Shown here: piece after piece, positions 21,370 to 32,189 of the stretch
Layout: every line of letters begins with the position of its first letter
How positions within the stretch are numbered: position 1 is the stretch's first letter
Source: Saccharum officinarum
Taxonomy: Eukaryota > Streptophyta > Magnoliopsida > Poales > Poaceae
DNA length: 64,000 nt
Reading direction: 5' to 3'
NCBI GenBank assembly: GCA_020631735.1
Contig: CM036162.1
Coordinates: 93,172,401 to 93,236,400, forward strand
Made by a program: the position numbers and the translations under genes
The notes under the pieces: generated by a model
Told to the model about the DNA's origin: nothing
Seen by the model: only the letters and a program-made list of their open reading frames with translations
Database searches by the model: none

Positions 21370-22434
21370 AAACACACGGTTATGCCTCGTCGCTTCTGCC
21401 CACGATGCTCGCTCTCGCCTACGATGGCGCGCCACCCCGTGACACTTGCTTCCTCCTATCGCTTGCCCCACCCATCGCGTGCGAATTTGACCCGCGCGTT
21501 GTGCGGCCCACCCACGGCCATCCCTCGCCGCACCCCATCCTGCGCGCGCTGCCTTTGCTCTCCCCATCTTTCGCTCTCTATCTCGCATACGTTGACAACA
21601 GAGTGCCTCCCAAAGCTGGGATGCCTCGCCACGGCCACCCTACCAATGGCTGGGGCGCTTCAGGTCGTCCCTAGCCGAGCCAAGGGCACCCACGAGCACG
21701 GCTGAATGCTAGTGGTGCTCGCACGCCGCTGCTGGCCGCCGGCTCCCATCCCGATGCGCGAAAATCGACCAACTCAGACCTCCCCTCCCCTATGTTGCAA
21801 ATATACATATACGTTTCAGAGTTATGTTGCAATTGTTTCACATGGATGTTGCAAAGTAGATCAGGGATGTTGTATATGTTGCATATCTTGCAAGTGTTTC
21901 AGTGGCATGTTGCAAGCGTTTGTTTAGAATGTTTCATCTGTTCCAGATGTATGTTGCAAGCGTTTTGACCTGAATGTTACATATGTTTCACACATATGTT
22001 GCAACAGCTGTTTAGTCTTATGTTGCAGCAAGTACTTTCATATTGCAAGTTGTAAGTGTTTTATCTGGATGTTGCATATGTTTCACACATATGTTGTAAG
22101 TGTAAATTCCAGATGTTTTATCTGTTTTAGACGTATGTCGCAATCAGTGTTTCATGTTGCACGTGTTTTACGTTGTTTGGAGAATCCGAGGCACGGGGAG
22201 TGATGGTGGCACGACATGAGGTTCGGAGAGGGTGCAACGCACTGGGGCCCGACGATTGGGACTCGATGGGGCAGGGTACACTTGCAGGGTAGGGCGAACG
22301 GCTAGACGGATGGGGGCGGGTCGAATCGAGGCAGACGGGGCAGACTGCGCGTGCGAGGCGAGTCATTCGAATGCACGAGCACAACGACAGGACGGAGTGT
22401 GCGTACGTGCCAGGGTGAATTAGTGGACGGAGAC
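21370..22434. mobile_element. Unclassified DNA-element-like block with TGTTGCAA repeats
   Basis: A GC-rich half (21370-21780) leads to about 390 bp (21790-22180) of degenerate ATGTTGCAAGTGTTTC / ATGTTTCATCTG units, then another GC-rich part. Such clustered subterminal repeats occur in non-autonomous grass DNA transposons (CACTA, Mutator or hAT groups); I could not decide which. The sequence is cut at 22440 by an LTR, and its continuation should be at 41652 onward. Neither end nor target duplication was found. Confidence 0.4.
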
Positions 22435-23251
22435 AGGTTTGAAAGCCCTAATTTGATTTTGGATAATTGATAAAACCTAGGACTAACCTTTGATCTAAGT
22501 GTGTGAATTAGACAAGGTGGTCCAATCCTAGTGATGGAGCAAGATGAGGTCCATGATGATGAAGGTGGACATGAAATGAAGATGATCAAGCTCCAACTTG
22601 AAAAAAAGAAAGAGAAAAACAAAACTAAGATGATCAAAGCAAAGGTATATGATATGTTTTATTTTTGGTGATCAAGACATTATAGAGAGTGTGATCATGT
22701 TTAGGATCGATAGCCGTACTATAAAGAGGAAAAATCTTTGGCTAAGCGGTTATCGAGTACCACTAGGTGACATTCTTCTTGCATATACATTTAGGGACCT
22801 AGTGTGCTAACTTTGACCCTTGTAAAATGCTAACACACGTACACACAAGTTCTACACTTTGTGGTTAACAAGTTGGAAGCAAGGACGAAGTGGTTGCAGA
22901 CTTAGAAAATAAAAAGGAGGCGAAGGCTAGTGTTCGGACGCTGGCGTCGGTCTGACCGGACGCTCAACCCTGAGTCCGATCAATTATAGCCAAGGCGTGG
23001 TGATTGGGCGAAGGTGAGGAGTTGTGACCGGACGTTGGCACTAGTTAGATCGGCGTGTCCGGTCACATGTTGAAGGCAACGTGGTGGTGCGATCGGATGT
23101 GCAGGGCTCGCATCAAGTGTGTGCTCACGTACGCTGACGTCAGCCTTGTTTGAGCGCGCGTGGGAGTGGTGCACTAACCGGACACTAAGGCACGTTAGGT
23201 CGACGTTGACCTGACGTATCTGGTCGCTATTTTCGCGCTCTGGATCGTCTC

Positions 23252-24860
23252 TGAAAGGATCAAGATGCCCAAGAGGGGGGGTGAATTGGGCTTTTCTAAA
23301 AATTAAATGCAAGAATTAAATCCTACAAGCCGGAATTCACCCCTAGTGTCTACTTGTGTTCCTAGAGAGTCTATCGATACAAAGTTTTGCACCCTAGTTT
23401 CCAATCCTAGTCTAGCATGGCAAGTCTAGGAATGTAAAACAAGCAATGAAAGTAAAATACGAGAATGTAAATGCTTGAATGTAAAGAGGCAAGGAACACG
23501 ACAATGTTTTTCCGAGGTATCGGAGAGTCGCCACTCCCCACTAGTCCTCGTTGGAGCACCCGCGCAAGGGTGTAGCTCCCCCTTGATCCGCGCAAGGATC
23601 AAGTGCTCTCTACGGGTTGATTCTTCGACACTCCGTCGCGGTGAATCACCCAAAACCGCTCACAAGATGAGTTGGGTCATCCACAAGCTCCGCCGGATGA
23701 TCACCAAACTCCCAATCACCACCACGCCGTCTAGGTGATGGCGATCACCAAGAGTAACAAGCTAGAACTCTCACTTGACCACTACGAGCCCAAATGAGAA
23801 GGTGGATGCACACTTGCTACTCTCTAATCGCTAGTGAGGGACTCTCAAGCTTTGATTCTCAAATCTCTATCCTCACTAGTGCTCTTGCACTCTCTTGCAC
23901 TCTAAAGGTGTTTTTCAGTTGATCAAATGAGCAAGAGACCTCTCAAAGAGGTGGTGGGGATGTATTTATACACCCCACAGACAAAACTAACCGTTACCTG
24001 CTGACTCAGCAAAACACGGGCTGACCGAACGCGCCGGTCGAACTGACCGGACGCGCCGGTCGCTCGTAACGGTCGAAATCCGAAAAACAACTGAGTGACC
24101 GGACGCACCGGTCAGGGGTGACCGGACGCGTCCGATTGTGCAAGGAGCATACTGTACTCGCACCGGACGCGTGACCGCGTCCGATGGGTGATGACCGGAC
24201 GCGTCCGGTCGTCTCTGGACCTTACTGGACTGTGACCGGACGCGCCGATCACACCCAGGTCGCGTCCGATCGGGTGTTTCCCTCAAGTGACACGTGTCGA
24301 CTTCTGACCACCGCGTCCGGTCCTCGCGAGGACCGCGTCCGGTCGTCAGAGCTGAAACCCTAGCCGCAGAACTGTACTGACCGGACGCGTCCGGTCATGC
24401 CGAGGACCGCGTCCGGTCAAGGGAAAACGACCCGAAACTCTCCAAAACGCGTCACAACTTGAACCAAGTTGCTTCCAACTGAACTTTGAGCTATTCTAGA
24501 GCTGCCTAGCGCCAAGTTTAACAAGTGTGCACCACACCTAAACATAGGACTCGCCTAGGTCAAGCTACCCGCTCATGCCCCCCTTTATAGTACGGCCAAA
24601 AGAGAAAAACGAAGATCCTAACGACTATTCCAAATGTATCTCAACACCTCGACATCTGGAACTAACCGTCCTTAATCTTGACGTCACTCTTTTGAAAACC
24701 GAAATGATTTCCATCAAGGAGCATGAATACCATGGTGCCCAAAGCAGTTAAAACCTCCATGACCTAACTTACCAAAGTTTCTGCAAAACACACGTTAGTC
24801 ATGGTAATAAAGCGTTGTCATCAATTGCCGAAACCAAACCTCGGGGCCTAGATGCTTTCA
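23252..24860 (-). repeat. Sirevirus 3' LTR
   Basis: The LTR is 1,609 bp, nearly identical to the 37406-39013 copy. The TATA box is at 23962-23970. The palindrome cluster is at 24022-24420, with the perfect 20-bp palindrome at 24378-24397. A polypurine tract (AAAAGGGGGAGAT on the minus strand, 24861-24873) borders it. Confidence 0.9.
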
Positions 24861-25311
24861 ATCTCCCCCTTTTGGTGATTGATGACAACACTAAGATATA
24901 AAAGATTTGAGTTGAGGTTTTCGAGCATGCATGGTTCACATAAGCAAAAAGCAATAAGCACAAGGAGTTAGGAATTGCTTATGTGCCCCAAGCCAAAAGA
25001 GTGTACTCATAAGATAAGACAAGGAACGTTAGTACACATACAGATATAGCTCATAAGAAATCGGAGTAAGGCACGGAAGCACAACCTTAGCGCTATAATT
25101 AAAAACGGTGACAAGTGTTAACACTGCGACTGGATAAAACATTAAGACTCAAGGTTTATCACACGACGACATGCCACACGAGTGCAATGACTGAAAAGTA
25201 AACATGATGCATGAAAGTAGCACATAAGAAAAAAAATGAAAAAACCTCTCTCAAAACTCCCCCTGAAACTACTCTCTCTCCCCCTTTGGCATCAAGCGCC
25301 AAAAAACTAAT

Positions 25312-27777
25312 CTAAGGATCTGACGGGGGGACAGACGGAGTCATGTCGGGTGCCGAGGTGCGCGGAGTAATCACGAAGTGTAGAGAATCTCCCTCGGAAT
25401 CTGAGCTATCTGGCTGACCCTCTGAAGAAACACGTGGCTGTGAAGCGGTCTGGGTCTGAGCGGCAGGAACAGGTACTGACGTAGTAGCAATAAGAGGATC
25501 CGTCTGAGTGACCTGAGCCTGTAGTGAGCCAATAGCAGGAGGATCTGTCGAGGCAACTGACGAAGGAAGAGTCTCTGTAGTACCGGTCCCTGTCACTGGA
25601 GGAATAGCTGCCTCTGAAGCTGACAACCCTGAAGAAGTAGCAAAGGTAGTGTGCGAGGGCGTCGGCTGACCAGTCAACTCGCTGTAGGTAGCACTGTAAT
25701 CACTGAAGGGTGTGCCTGTCAGGAGGTGAGGGCGAGGCTGGTCTGAAGGTGTAAACCCCGTGTGAATAGGCGTGAAGCTCGGGGACTGGAATGACTGGTG
25801 AACCTGGTGCTGTGGAGATGTGAACTGGAAGCTCGGCTGTCCCTGACTCGATGGATCACTGGATTGTAAAGCAGAAGTCAGGACAGAAGCAGGCGGAGGA
25901 ACCCCAACAGTGACTAGGTGGCGCAGGAGATCCAAGTACTGCTGCTGACTAGCTACACTCTGTCGCTGAATCTCGTACTGCTGTCGCTGCATTTCAACCT
26001 GCTGCCTCTGGATCTCAAGCTGCTGACGCTAAAACTCGTCCTGACGAGCCTGAATCTGTGCAAGTGCTGCAGCTGTGTCCTGAGCCTGTCGTTGTATCTG
26101 CTGTTGCTGCTGCTCCTGTGCCTGGGTCAACCTCTCAAGTATAGCCACCATGGCTGGGTCTGTGCGGGAGGCTGAACCAGAGCCACCGGCCTCGTAGTCG
26201 TGAGACCGAGGAGACCGGTACCTGGGGATGGGCTGGTAGTCCTCATCAGTGCTGTCAGATGTCACATCCTCAGGAAGATCAGCAGGCTGAGCGTCAAGAT
26301 CGGCAAGCTCTGCCTCTGCAAGCTCATCAACTGTGGCGTCCTGCTCAGCCGCTGTCTCAGGAACCTCAGGTCGCACACGCTGTCCTAGCACTGGGGCCTG
26401 ATCTCTAGTGACTGAAGCCCAAAGCTGACGGATATCATACTCAGGGAAAGCAGTAGTAGTATCTGATATCTCAGCTCGGATCTCTGCTGGTAGCTGAATG
26501 GATGATCTAATGATGAAGCAGATCCAGTGTGCATAGGGCAGCTGACGATTACCCTTGAAGCCCTCAGCTATGGTGTCCTCCATCTCACTAAGTATGAGAT
26601 CCCAAATGTCAAACTGTGTCTGTGAGAGGAGGTGGTGAACAACCCATAGCTGCATCCGAGTCAGTCCCTCTCTGTAACCAAGTCGGGGAAGTAGAGTGCG
26701 TCTGACCATATCATCCAGAACTCTGGCAAGTGGTGTCAAACTGGCAGGCGTGCGACGAGACCCTTCGCCAAAAGGCTCATGGAAGCAGGGTCGAATCAAG
26801 TCTGTAGGTGGTACTGCCCCGCCGTGAGGGCGTCTCGGTGGAGGAGTCTGACCAAAACACAGCTGATGTATCTTCGTGTTGGAAGCTGGGAGTCTGAGAA
26901 TCTCCCGCACTCTGGTGCTGTATAGACGGTGATCGCGGCCTCGGAATGCAAAGTGAATGAAATCATGGGCAGGATCAATCCATAGTGAAGCATAAAACTC
27001 TCTGACCCATGTGCCGCAGTATGCACCTGTCCGTCCAAGAAGATCTGACAAGCCTGGCAGAAAGGACAGGTGCGGACGTAGCTGTTCTCCCACAACCTCA
27101 ACCAGTGACTCAAGTCGACAGACCCTCTGTGGTCGGAAAGCAATACCGCTGTCAACTAGAGCCCTATAGAAATTCTCCTGAAGTGGGGTATAGAAGCCTT
27201 CTGAAGCTCTGTGATCCCTCACAGGTGGAAACCACCGACTGACCTCCACGAACCTCAACCCCCGCACCTGACGTGCTGTAGCACTCCTCAAGTCAAAGTG
27301 CTCGACCGGGGGTGAACCTCTAGCTCTGGGAGGAGGACGTGCTCCACGACGCTGGCCCTCTGGCCTAGGAGTCACCTGAGTACGTGCGCGTGTGGAGCGG
27401 CGACGTGGTGGAGACTGAGCTGGCTGTTCCTCTGTGTCCTCTGTAGCCTCTGGAGCCTCTGTGGCCTCTGGAGGTGGATCAACTGACATACCCTCTGTAG
27501 CTCCAGTATCCTCAGTACACTCAGTGTCCTCTGTGCCGAGCTGTCGACCTTCTAGATGAAAGCGACGCTCGCCTATGCGTATGCCACTGCTCCTGCCACC
27601 TCTCTCTGCCTGCTCTGCTGCATCTGCCACGGTCTGAGCAATCTCTGCCTCTGTAAGTGTCTTCTTCTTCTTTCTGGCCAAGATCTTGATACGCTTCCCA
27701 CGTGCGATCTTAGACCGACGAGGAGGACTGTCGTCCCCGTCACCAGGAGCACCACCGCCGTTCTTGCAACGCACCAT
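25312..27777 (-). pseudogene. Sirevirus third ORF (envelope-like position)
   Basis: The frame opens at ATG 27777 and runs about 820 codons with one stop at 26029-26031 (CAG to TAG type). The N-terminus is very basic (SKIARGKRIKILARKKKKT), suggesting a nuclear signal. Acidic and proline-rich stretches follow. A globular core of about 230 residues comes next (HFDLRSATARQVRGLRFVEV .. YAHWICFIIRS), which I take to be the domain known as 'putative plant transposon protein'. The C-terminal third is glutamine/serine/proline rich with a short coiled coil. I see no signal peptide or membrane segment, so 'envelope' describes position only; function is unknown. It follows an intron-like segment and a promoter-like module. 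Confidence 0.7.
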
Positions 27778-27778
27778 G

Positions 27779-28020
27779 CTGAAAAACTGACCGAAAAACC
27801 TCTGAAAGATGGTGAACTGTCACTCGAGAGGCTTGGCCTCAATCCGTATCCGCAGGCTTGGCCTCGGATTCAGCAAACTGATCTCACCCTGACACACGGA
27901 CAGACTCGCTGCAACGACGGAATAGAGAGATCTACTATAAGCATATATATAACTAAAAGGTACAAAACCCTAGAGATAGCAAGCATATGAGATACGATGT
28001 GAATCGAAACACGAAGCTAC
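27779..28020 (-). other. Predicted 5'-UTR intron upstream of ORF3
   Basis: On the minus strand a donor GATCCGAG|GTAGCT at 28020 and an acceptor with a T-rich lead, GTTTTTCAG at 27779, enclose 242 AT-richer bases. The acceptor lies one base before the ORF3 start codon. The exon-like sequence upstream (28021-28460) is GC-rich. This is a prediction from splice signals only. Confidence 0.5.
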
Positions 28021-28485
28021 CTCGGATCGACGAGACGACGGTGACAAGATGAGGTGACCTAGATCGCGAGATTCCCCGAATTCGTCGAATGAGCTCTCGA
28101 GCTATGGTTAGGGCAAACCCTAGAGGACAGGGCTCGGCCGAAGGATGGATTCGAGGAGCTAGCGAGGATGCTTGGCACGGGGGAGCACGTGGTGGCTGCG
28201 GTGGAGAAACCGGCGTGGCAAGTGGGGCCAGCAGTCACAGGCAGCAGTGGCGGCGCAGCTGCGGCAGAGGCGTGGGCGTGACTGCGGGCAGAGGCGCGGC
28301 TGCGGGCAGGGCGCAGCGAGCCGCGTGAGCGAGGCAAAGCGCGGCGAGGAGACGCGGCTGGCGTCGTGGCTGGGCTTGCCGGAGGCGAGGAAGACGGCAA
28401 GGACGCGGCGGCTCCGGCGAATTTGCGAGTAGGGCAGGGCGGCGGCAGAAGAAGCTCGGGCGGATGAAAAACACGGCGAGGACGA

Positions 28486-28862
28486 ACCGTTATATGAAGG
28501 GTTAGATCCGCTCGACGCGTGATGACCGGACGCGGTGGTCGTTATGACCGGACGCGGTGGTGCAGCGTCCGGTCACACTCCAGTAAGCTCCTGGAGTGAC
28601 CGGACGCGTCCGGTGAGGACTGACCGGACGCGGTCAGAGTCGGTCGAGGGGAGCTCGGGAATTCATCGCGAATGACCGGACGCGGTGGTGGTAACCGGAC
28701 CGGACGCGGTGGTCAACAGCGGCGCGTCCGGTGCAGCGTCCGGTCACTAGATCTGGAGTTGGTCTTCTGGATGACCGGACGCGCTGGTGGACGCGCGGGA
28801 CCGGACGCGGTGGTGAAGCATCACTGCGTCCGGTGCAGCGTCCGGTCCAGCGTCCGGTCACT
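28486..28862 (-). promoter_or_regulatory. Internal promoter-like module: palindrome cluster plus TATA-like box
   Basis: Between pol and ORF3 the element carries GACCGGACGCG-type palindrome units (28521-28862). A TATA-like CATATAACG (about 28488-28497) follows on the minus strand. The same arrangement forms U3 in the LTRs here. The spacer core CCAGTAAGCTCC (28578-28596) is shared with the solo LTR at 3441-3458, which suggests a captured U3 rather than chance. The duplicate across the gap is at about 30904-31280. Promoter function is inferred. Confidence 0.5.
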
Positions 28863-29762
28863 GTTCTTCGCCTTTCTTCGTTCCGAACTACGACGCGACT
28901 TCTCCCAATCAGGTTCCAATTCAAAAAGACACAAATAAACACCAATTGGAACACGATATGAGTGACCTCACTCAAACCCTCAAATTTTTCAAATAGATTG
29001 CCTTAGGCTAGTATTATTTTTAAGAAAATAGGCAATAAACACCCAAGGAGCAACGTATGGCCATGCAATAGAGTTTTTGAACCTTTAGGAGCGTCAAAAT
29101 GCTCTCTCTATCCATGGACGAACACAGAGGTTGCTCAAAGCGAACCGAAAAGAAACGCCAAACAACAACCATGCATATGCAATGCAATACAAGAAGGTAA
29201 AGCTAGGATGCTTGTCAAGTTTGATCCACGGTTAGGCTTCTTCACTCCTCCAAAGAAGGGTTATCGTAACCGTGTTAGCCAAGCCCTAAAAGCATTGCGA
29301 TAAATAAACATGGCATATTATACAATGCAATGCAAGGACAACACACGCTCATTTTTTAAAGTTGCTAGAATCAAGCACATTGAGTTCACTTCTTAACCTA
29401 CAAAAGGTTGCCTCATCCAAAGTTTTAGTGAAGATATCGCTAATTGAATTTCACTTCTTACACCTTCTAGTGATATGTCATTTTAGCAACGTATCTCTTA
29501 GAAAGTGATGGCGGATATCAATGTGCTTGGTGCGAGAGTGTTGTACCGGATTGTTAGCAATTTTAACGGCACTTTCATTATCACATAAAGTGTGCACCTT
29601 TCAAGAACAATTCCATAGTCTAGGAGGGTTTTGTTTCATATATAAGATTTGTCACAACAAGCCCCGCGGCCAATGTATTCCGCTCGGCGGTGGACAAAGC
29701 CACACTATTTTGCTTTTAGATGACCAAGATACTAAAGATCTTCCAAGCAAATGGCACCCTCC

Positions 29763-29862
29763 NNNNNNNNNNNNNNNNNNNNNNNNNNNNNNNNNNNNNN
29801 NNNNNNNNNNNNNNNNNNNNNNNNNNNNNNNNNNNNNNNNNNNNNNNNNNNNNNNNNNNNNN
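29763..29862. other. Assembly gap (100 N)
   Basis: Exactly 100 N, the usual placeholder for a gap of unknown size. Nothing can be read. The ends on each side overlap in content, see the next entry. Confidence 0.99.
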
Positions 29863-32189
29863 GGAGCCTCTGTGGCCTCTGGAGGTGCGATGGATCAACT
29901 GACATACCCTCTGTAGCTCCAGTATCCTCAGTACACTCAGTGTCCTCTGTGCCGAGCTGTCGACCTTCTAGATGAAAGCGACGCTCGCCTATGCGTATGC
30001 CACTGCTCCTGCCACCTCTCTCTGCCTGCTCTGCTGCATCTGCCACGGTCTGAGCAATCTCTGCCTCTGTAAGTGTCTTCTTCTTCTTTCTGGCCAAGAT
30101 CTTGATACGCTTCCCACGTGCGATCTTAGACCGACGAGGAGGACTGTCGTCCCCGTCACCAGGAGCACCACCGCCGTTCTTGCAACGCACCATGCTGAAA
30201 AACTGACCGAAAAACCTCTGAAAGATGGTGAACTGTCACTCGAGAGGCTTGGCCTCAATCCGTATCCGCAGGCTTGGCCTCGGATTCAGCAAACTGATCT
30301 CACCCTGACACACGGACAGACTCGCTGCAACGACGGAATAGAGAGATCTACTATAAGCATATATATAACTAAAAGGTACAAAACCCTAGAGATAGCAAGC
30401 ATATGAGATACGATGTGAATCGAAACACGAAGCTACCTCGGATCGACGAGACGACGGTGACAAGATGAGGTGACCTAGATCGCGAGATTCCCCGAATTCG
30501 TCGAATGAGCTCTCGAGCTATGGTTAGGGCAAACCCTAGAGGACAGGGCTCGGCCGAAGGATGGATTCGAGGAGCTAGCGAGGATGCTTGGCACGGGGGA
30601 GCACGTGGTGGCTGCGGTGGAGAAACCGGCGTGGCAAGTGGGGCCAGCAGTCACGGCAGCAGTGGCGGCGCAGCTGCGGCAGAGGCGTGGGCGTGACTGC
30701 GGGCAGAGGCGCGGCTGCGGGCAGGGCGGCAGCGAGCGCGTGAGCGAGGCAAGCGCGGCGAGGAGACGCGGCTGGGTCGTGGCTGGGCTTGCCGGAGGCG
30801 AGGAAGACGGCAAGGACGCGGCGGCTCCGGCGAAATTTGTGAGTTAGGGCAGGCGGCGGCAGAAGAAGCTCGGGCGGATGAAAAAACACGGCCGAGGACG
30901 AACCGTTATATGAAGGGGTTAGATCCGCTCGACGTGTGATGACCGGACGCGGTGGTCGTTATGACCGGACGCGGTGGTGCAGCGTCCGGTCACACTCCAG
31001 TAAGCTCCTGGAGTGACCGGACGCGTCCGGTGAGGACTGACCGGACGCGGTCAGAGTCCGGTCGAGGGGAGCTCGGGAAATCATCGCGAATGACCGGACG
31101 CGGTGGTGGTAACCGGGACCGGACGCGGTGGTCAACAGAGGCGTGTCCGGTGCAGCGTCTGGTCACTAGATCTGAAGTTGGTCTTCTGGATGACCGGACG
31201 CGCTGGTGGACGCCGGGACCGGACGCGGTGGTGAAGCATCACTGCGTCCGGTGCAACGTCCGGTCCAGCGTCCGGTCACTGTTCTTTGCCTTTCTTCGTT
31301 CCGAACTACGACACGACTTCTCCCAATCAGGTTCCAATTCAAAAAGACACAAATAAACACCAATTGGAACACGATAGGAGAGACCTCACTCAAACCCTCA
31401 AATTTTTCAAAATAGATTGCCTTAGGCTAGTATTATTTTTAAGAAAATAGGCAATAAACACCCGAGGAGCAACGTATGGCCATGCAATAGAGTTTTTGAA
31501 CCTTTAGGAGCGTCAAAATGCTCTCTCTATCCATGGACGAACACAGAGGTTGCTCAAAGCGAAACCGAAAAGAAACGCCAAACAAACAACCATGCATATG
31601 TAATGCAATACAAGACGGTAAAGCTAGGATGCTTGTCAAGTTTGATCCACGGTTAGGCTTCTTCACTCCTCCAAAGAAGGGTTATCGTAACCGTGTTAGC
31701 CAAGCCCTAAAAGCATTGCGATAAAATAAACATGGCATATTATACAATGCAATGCAAGGACAACACACGCTCATTTTTTAAAGTTGCTAGAATCAAGCAC
31801 ATTGAGTTCACTTCTTAACCTACAAAAGGTTGCCTCATCCAAAGGTTTAGTGAAGATATCCGCTAATTGATTTTCACTTCTTACACCTTCTAGTGATATG
31901 TCATTTTTAGCAACGTGATCTCTTAGAAAGTGATGGCGGATATCAATGTGCTTGGTGCGAGAGTGTTGTACCGGATTGTTAGCAATTTTAACGGCACTTT
32001 CATTATCACATAAAAGTGGCACCTTTTCAAGAACAATTCCATAGTCTAGGAGGGTTTGTTTCATATATAAGATTTGTGCACAACAAGCCCCCGCGGCAAT
32101 GTATTCCGCCTCGGCGGTGGACAAAGCCACACTATTTTGCTTTTTAGATGACCAAGATACTAAAGATCTTCCAAGCAAATGGCACCCTC
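29863..32189. repeat. Segment duplicated across the gap (likely unmerged contig overlap)
   Basis: 29863-32189 repeats 27452-29762 in the same order and strand, from the ORF3 N-terminus through the palindrome cluster to RNase H. The left copy stops mid-RNase H at the gap and the right copy starts mid-ORF3. The left copy has many single-base losses in homopolymers near the gap. Joining at the overlap gives one normal Sirevirus. A biological tandem duplication breaking precisely at a gap is unlikely. Confidence 0.85.

Noticed and set aside
27452..32189. A genuine tandem duplication within the Sirevirus
   Set aside because: The breakpoints coincide with the N gap and the left copy shows contig-end errors. 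An unmerged overlap explains it more simply.
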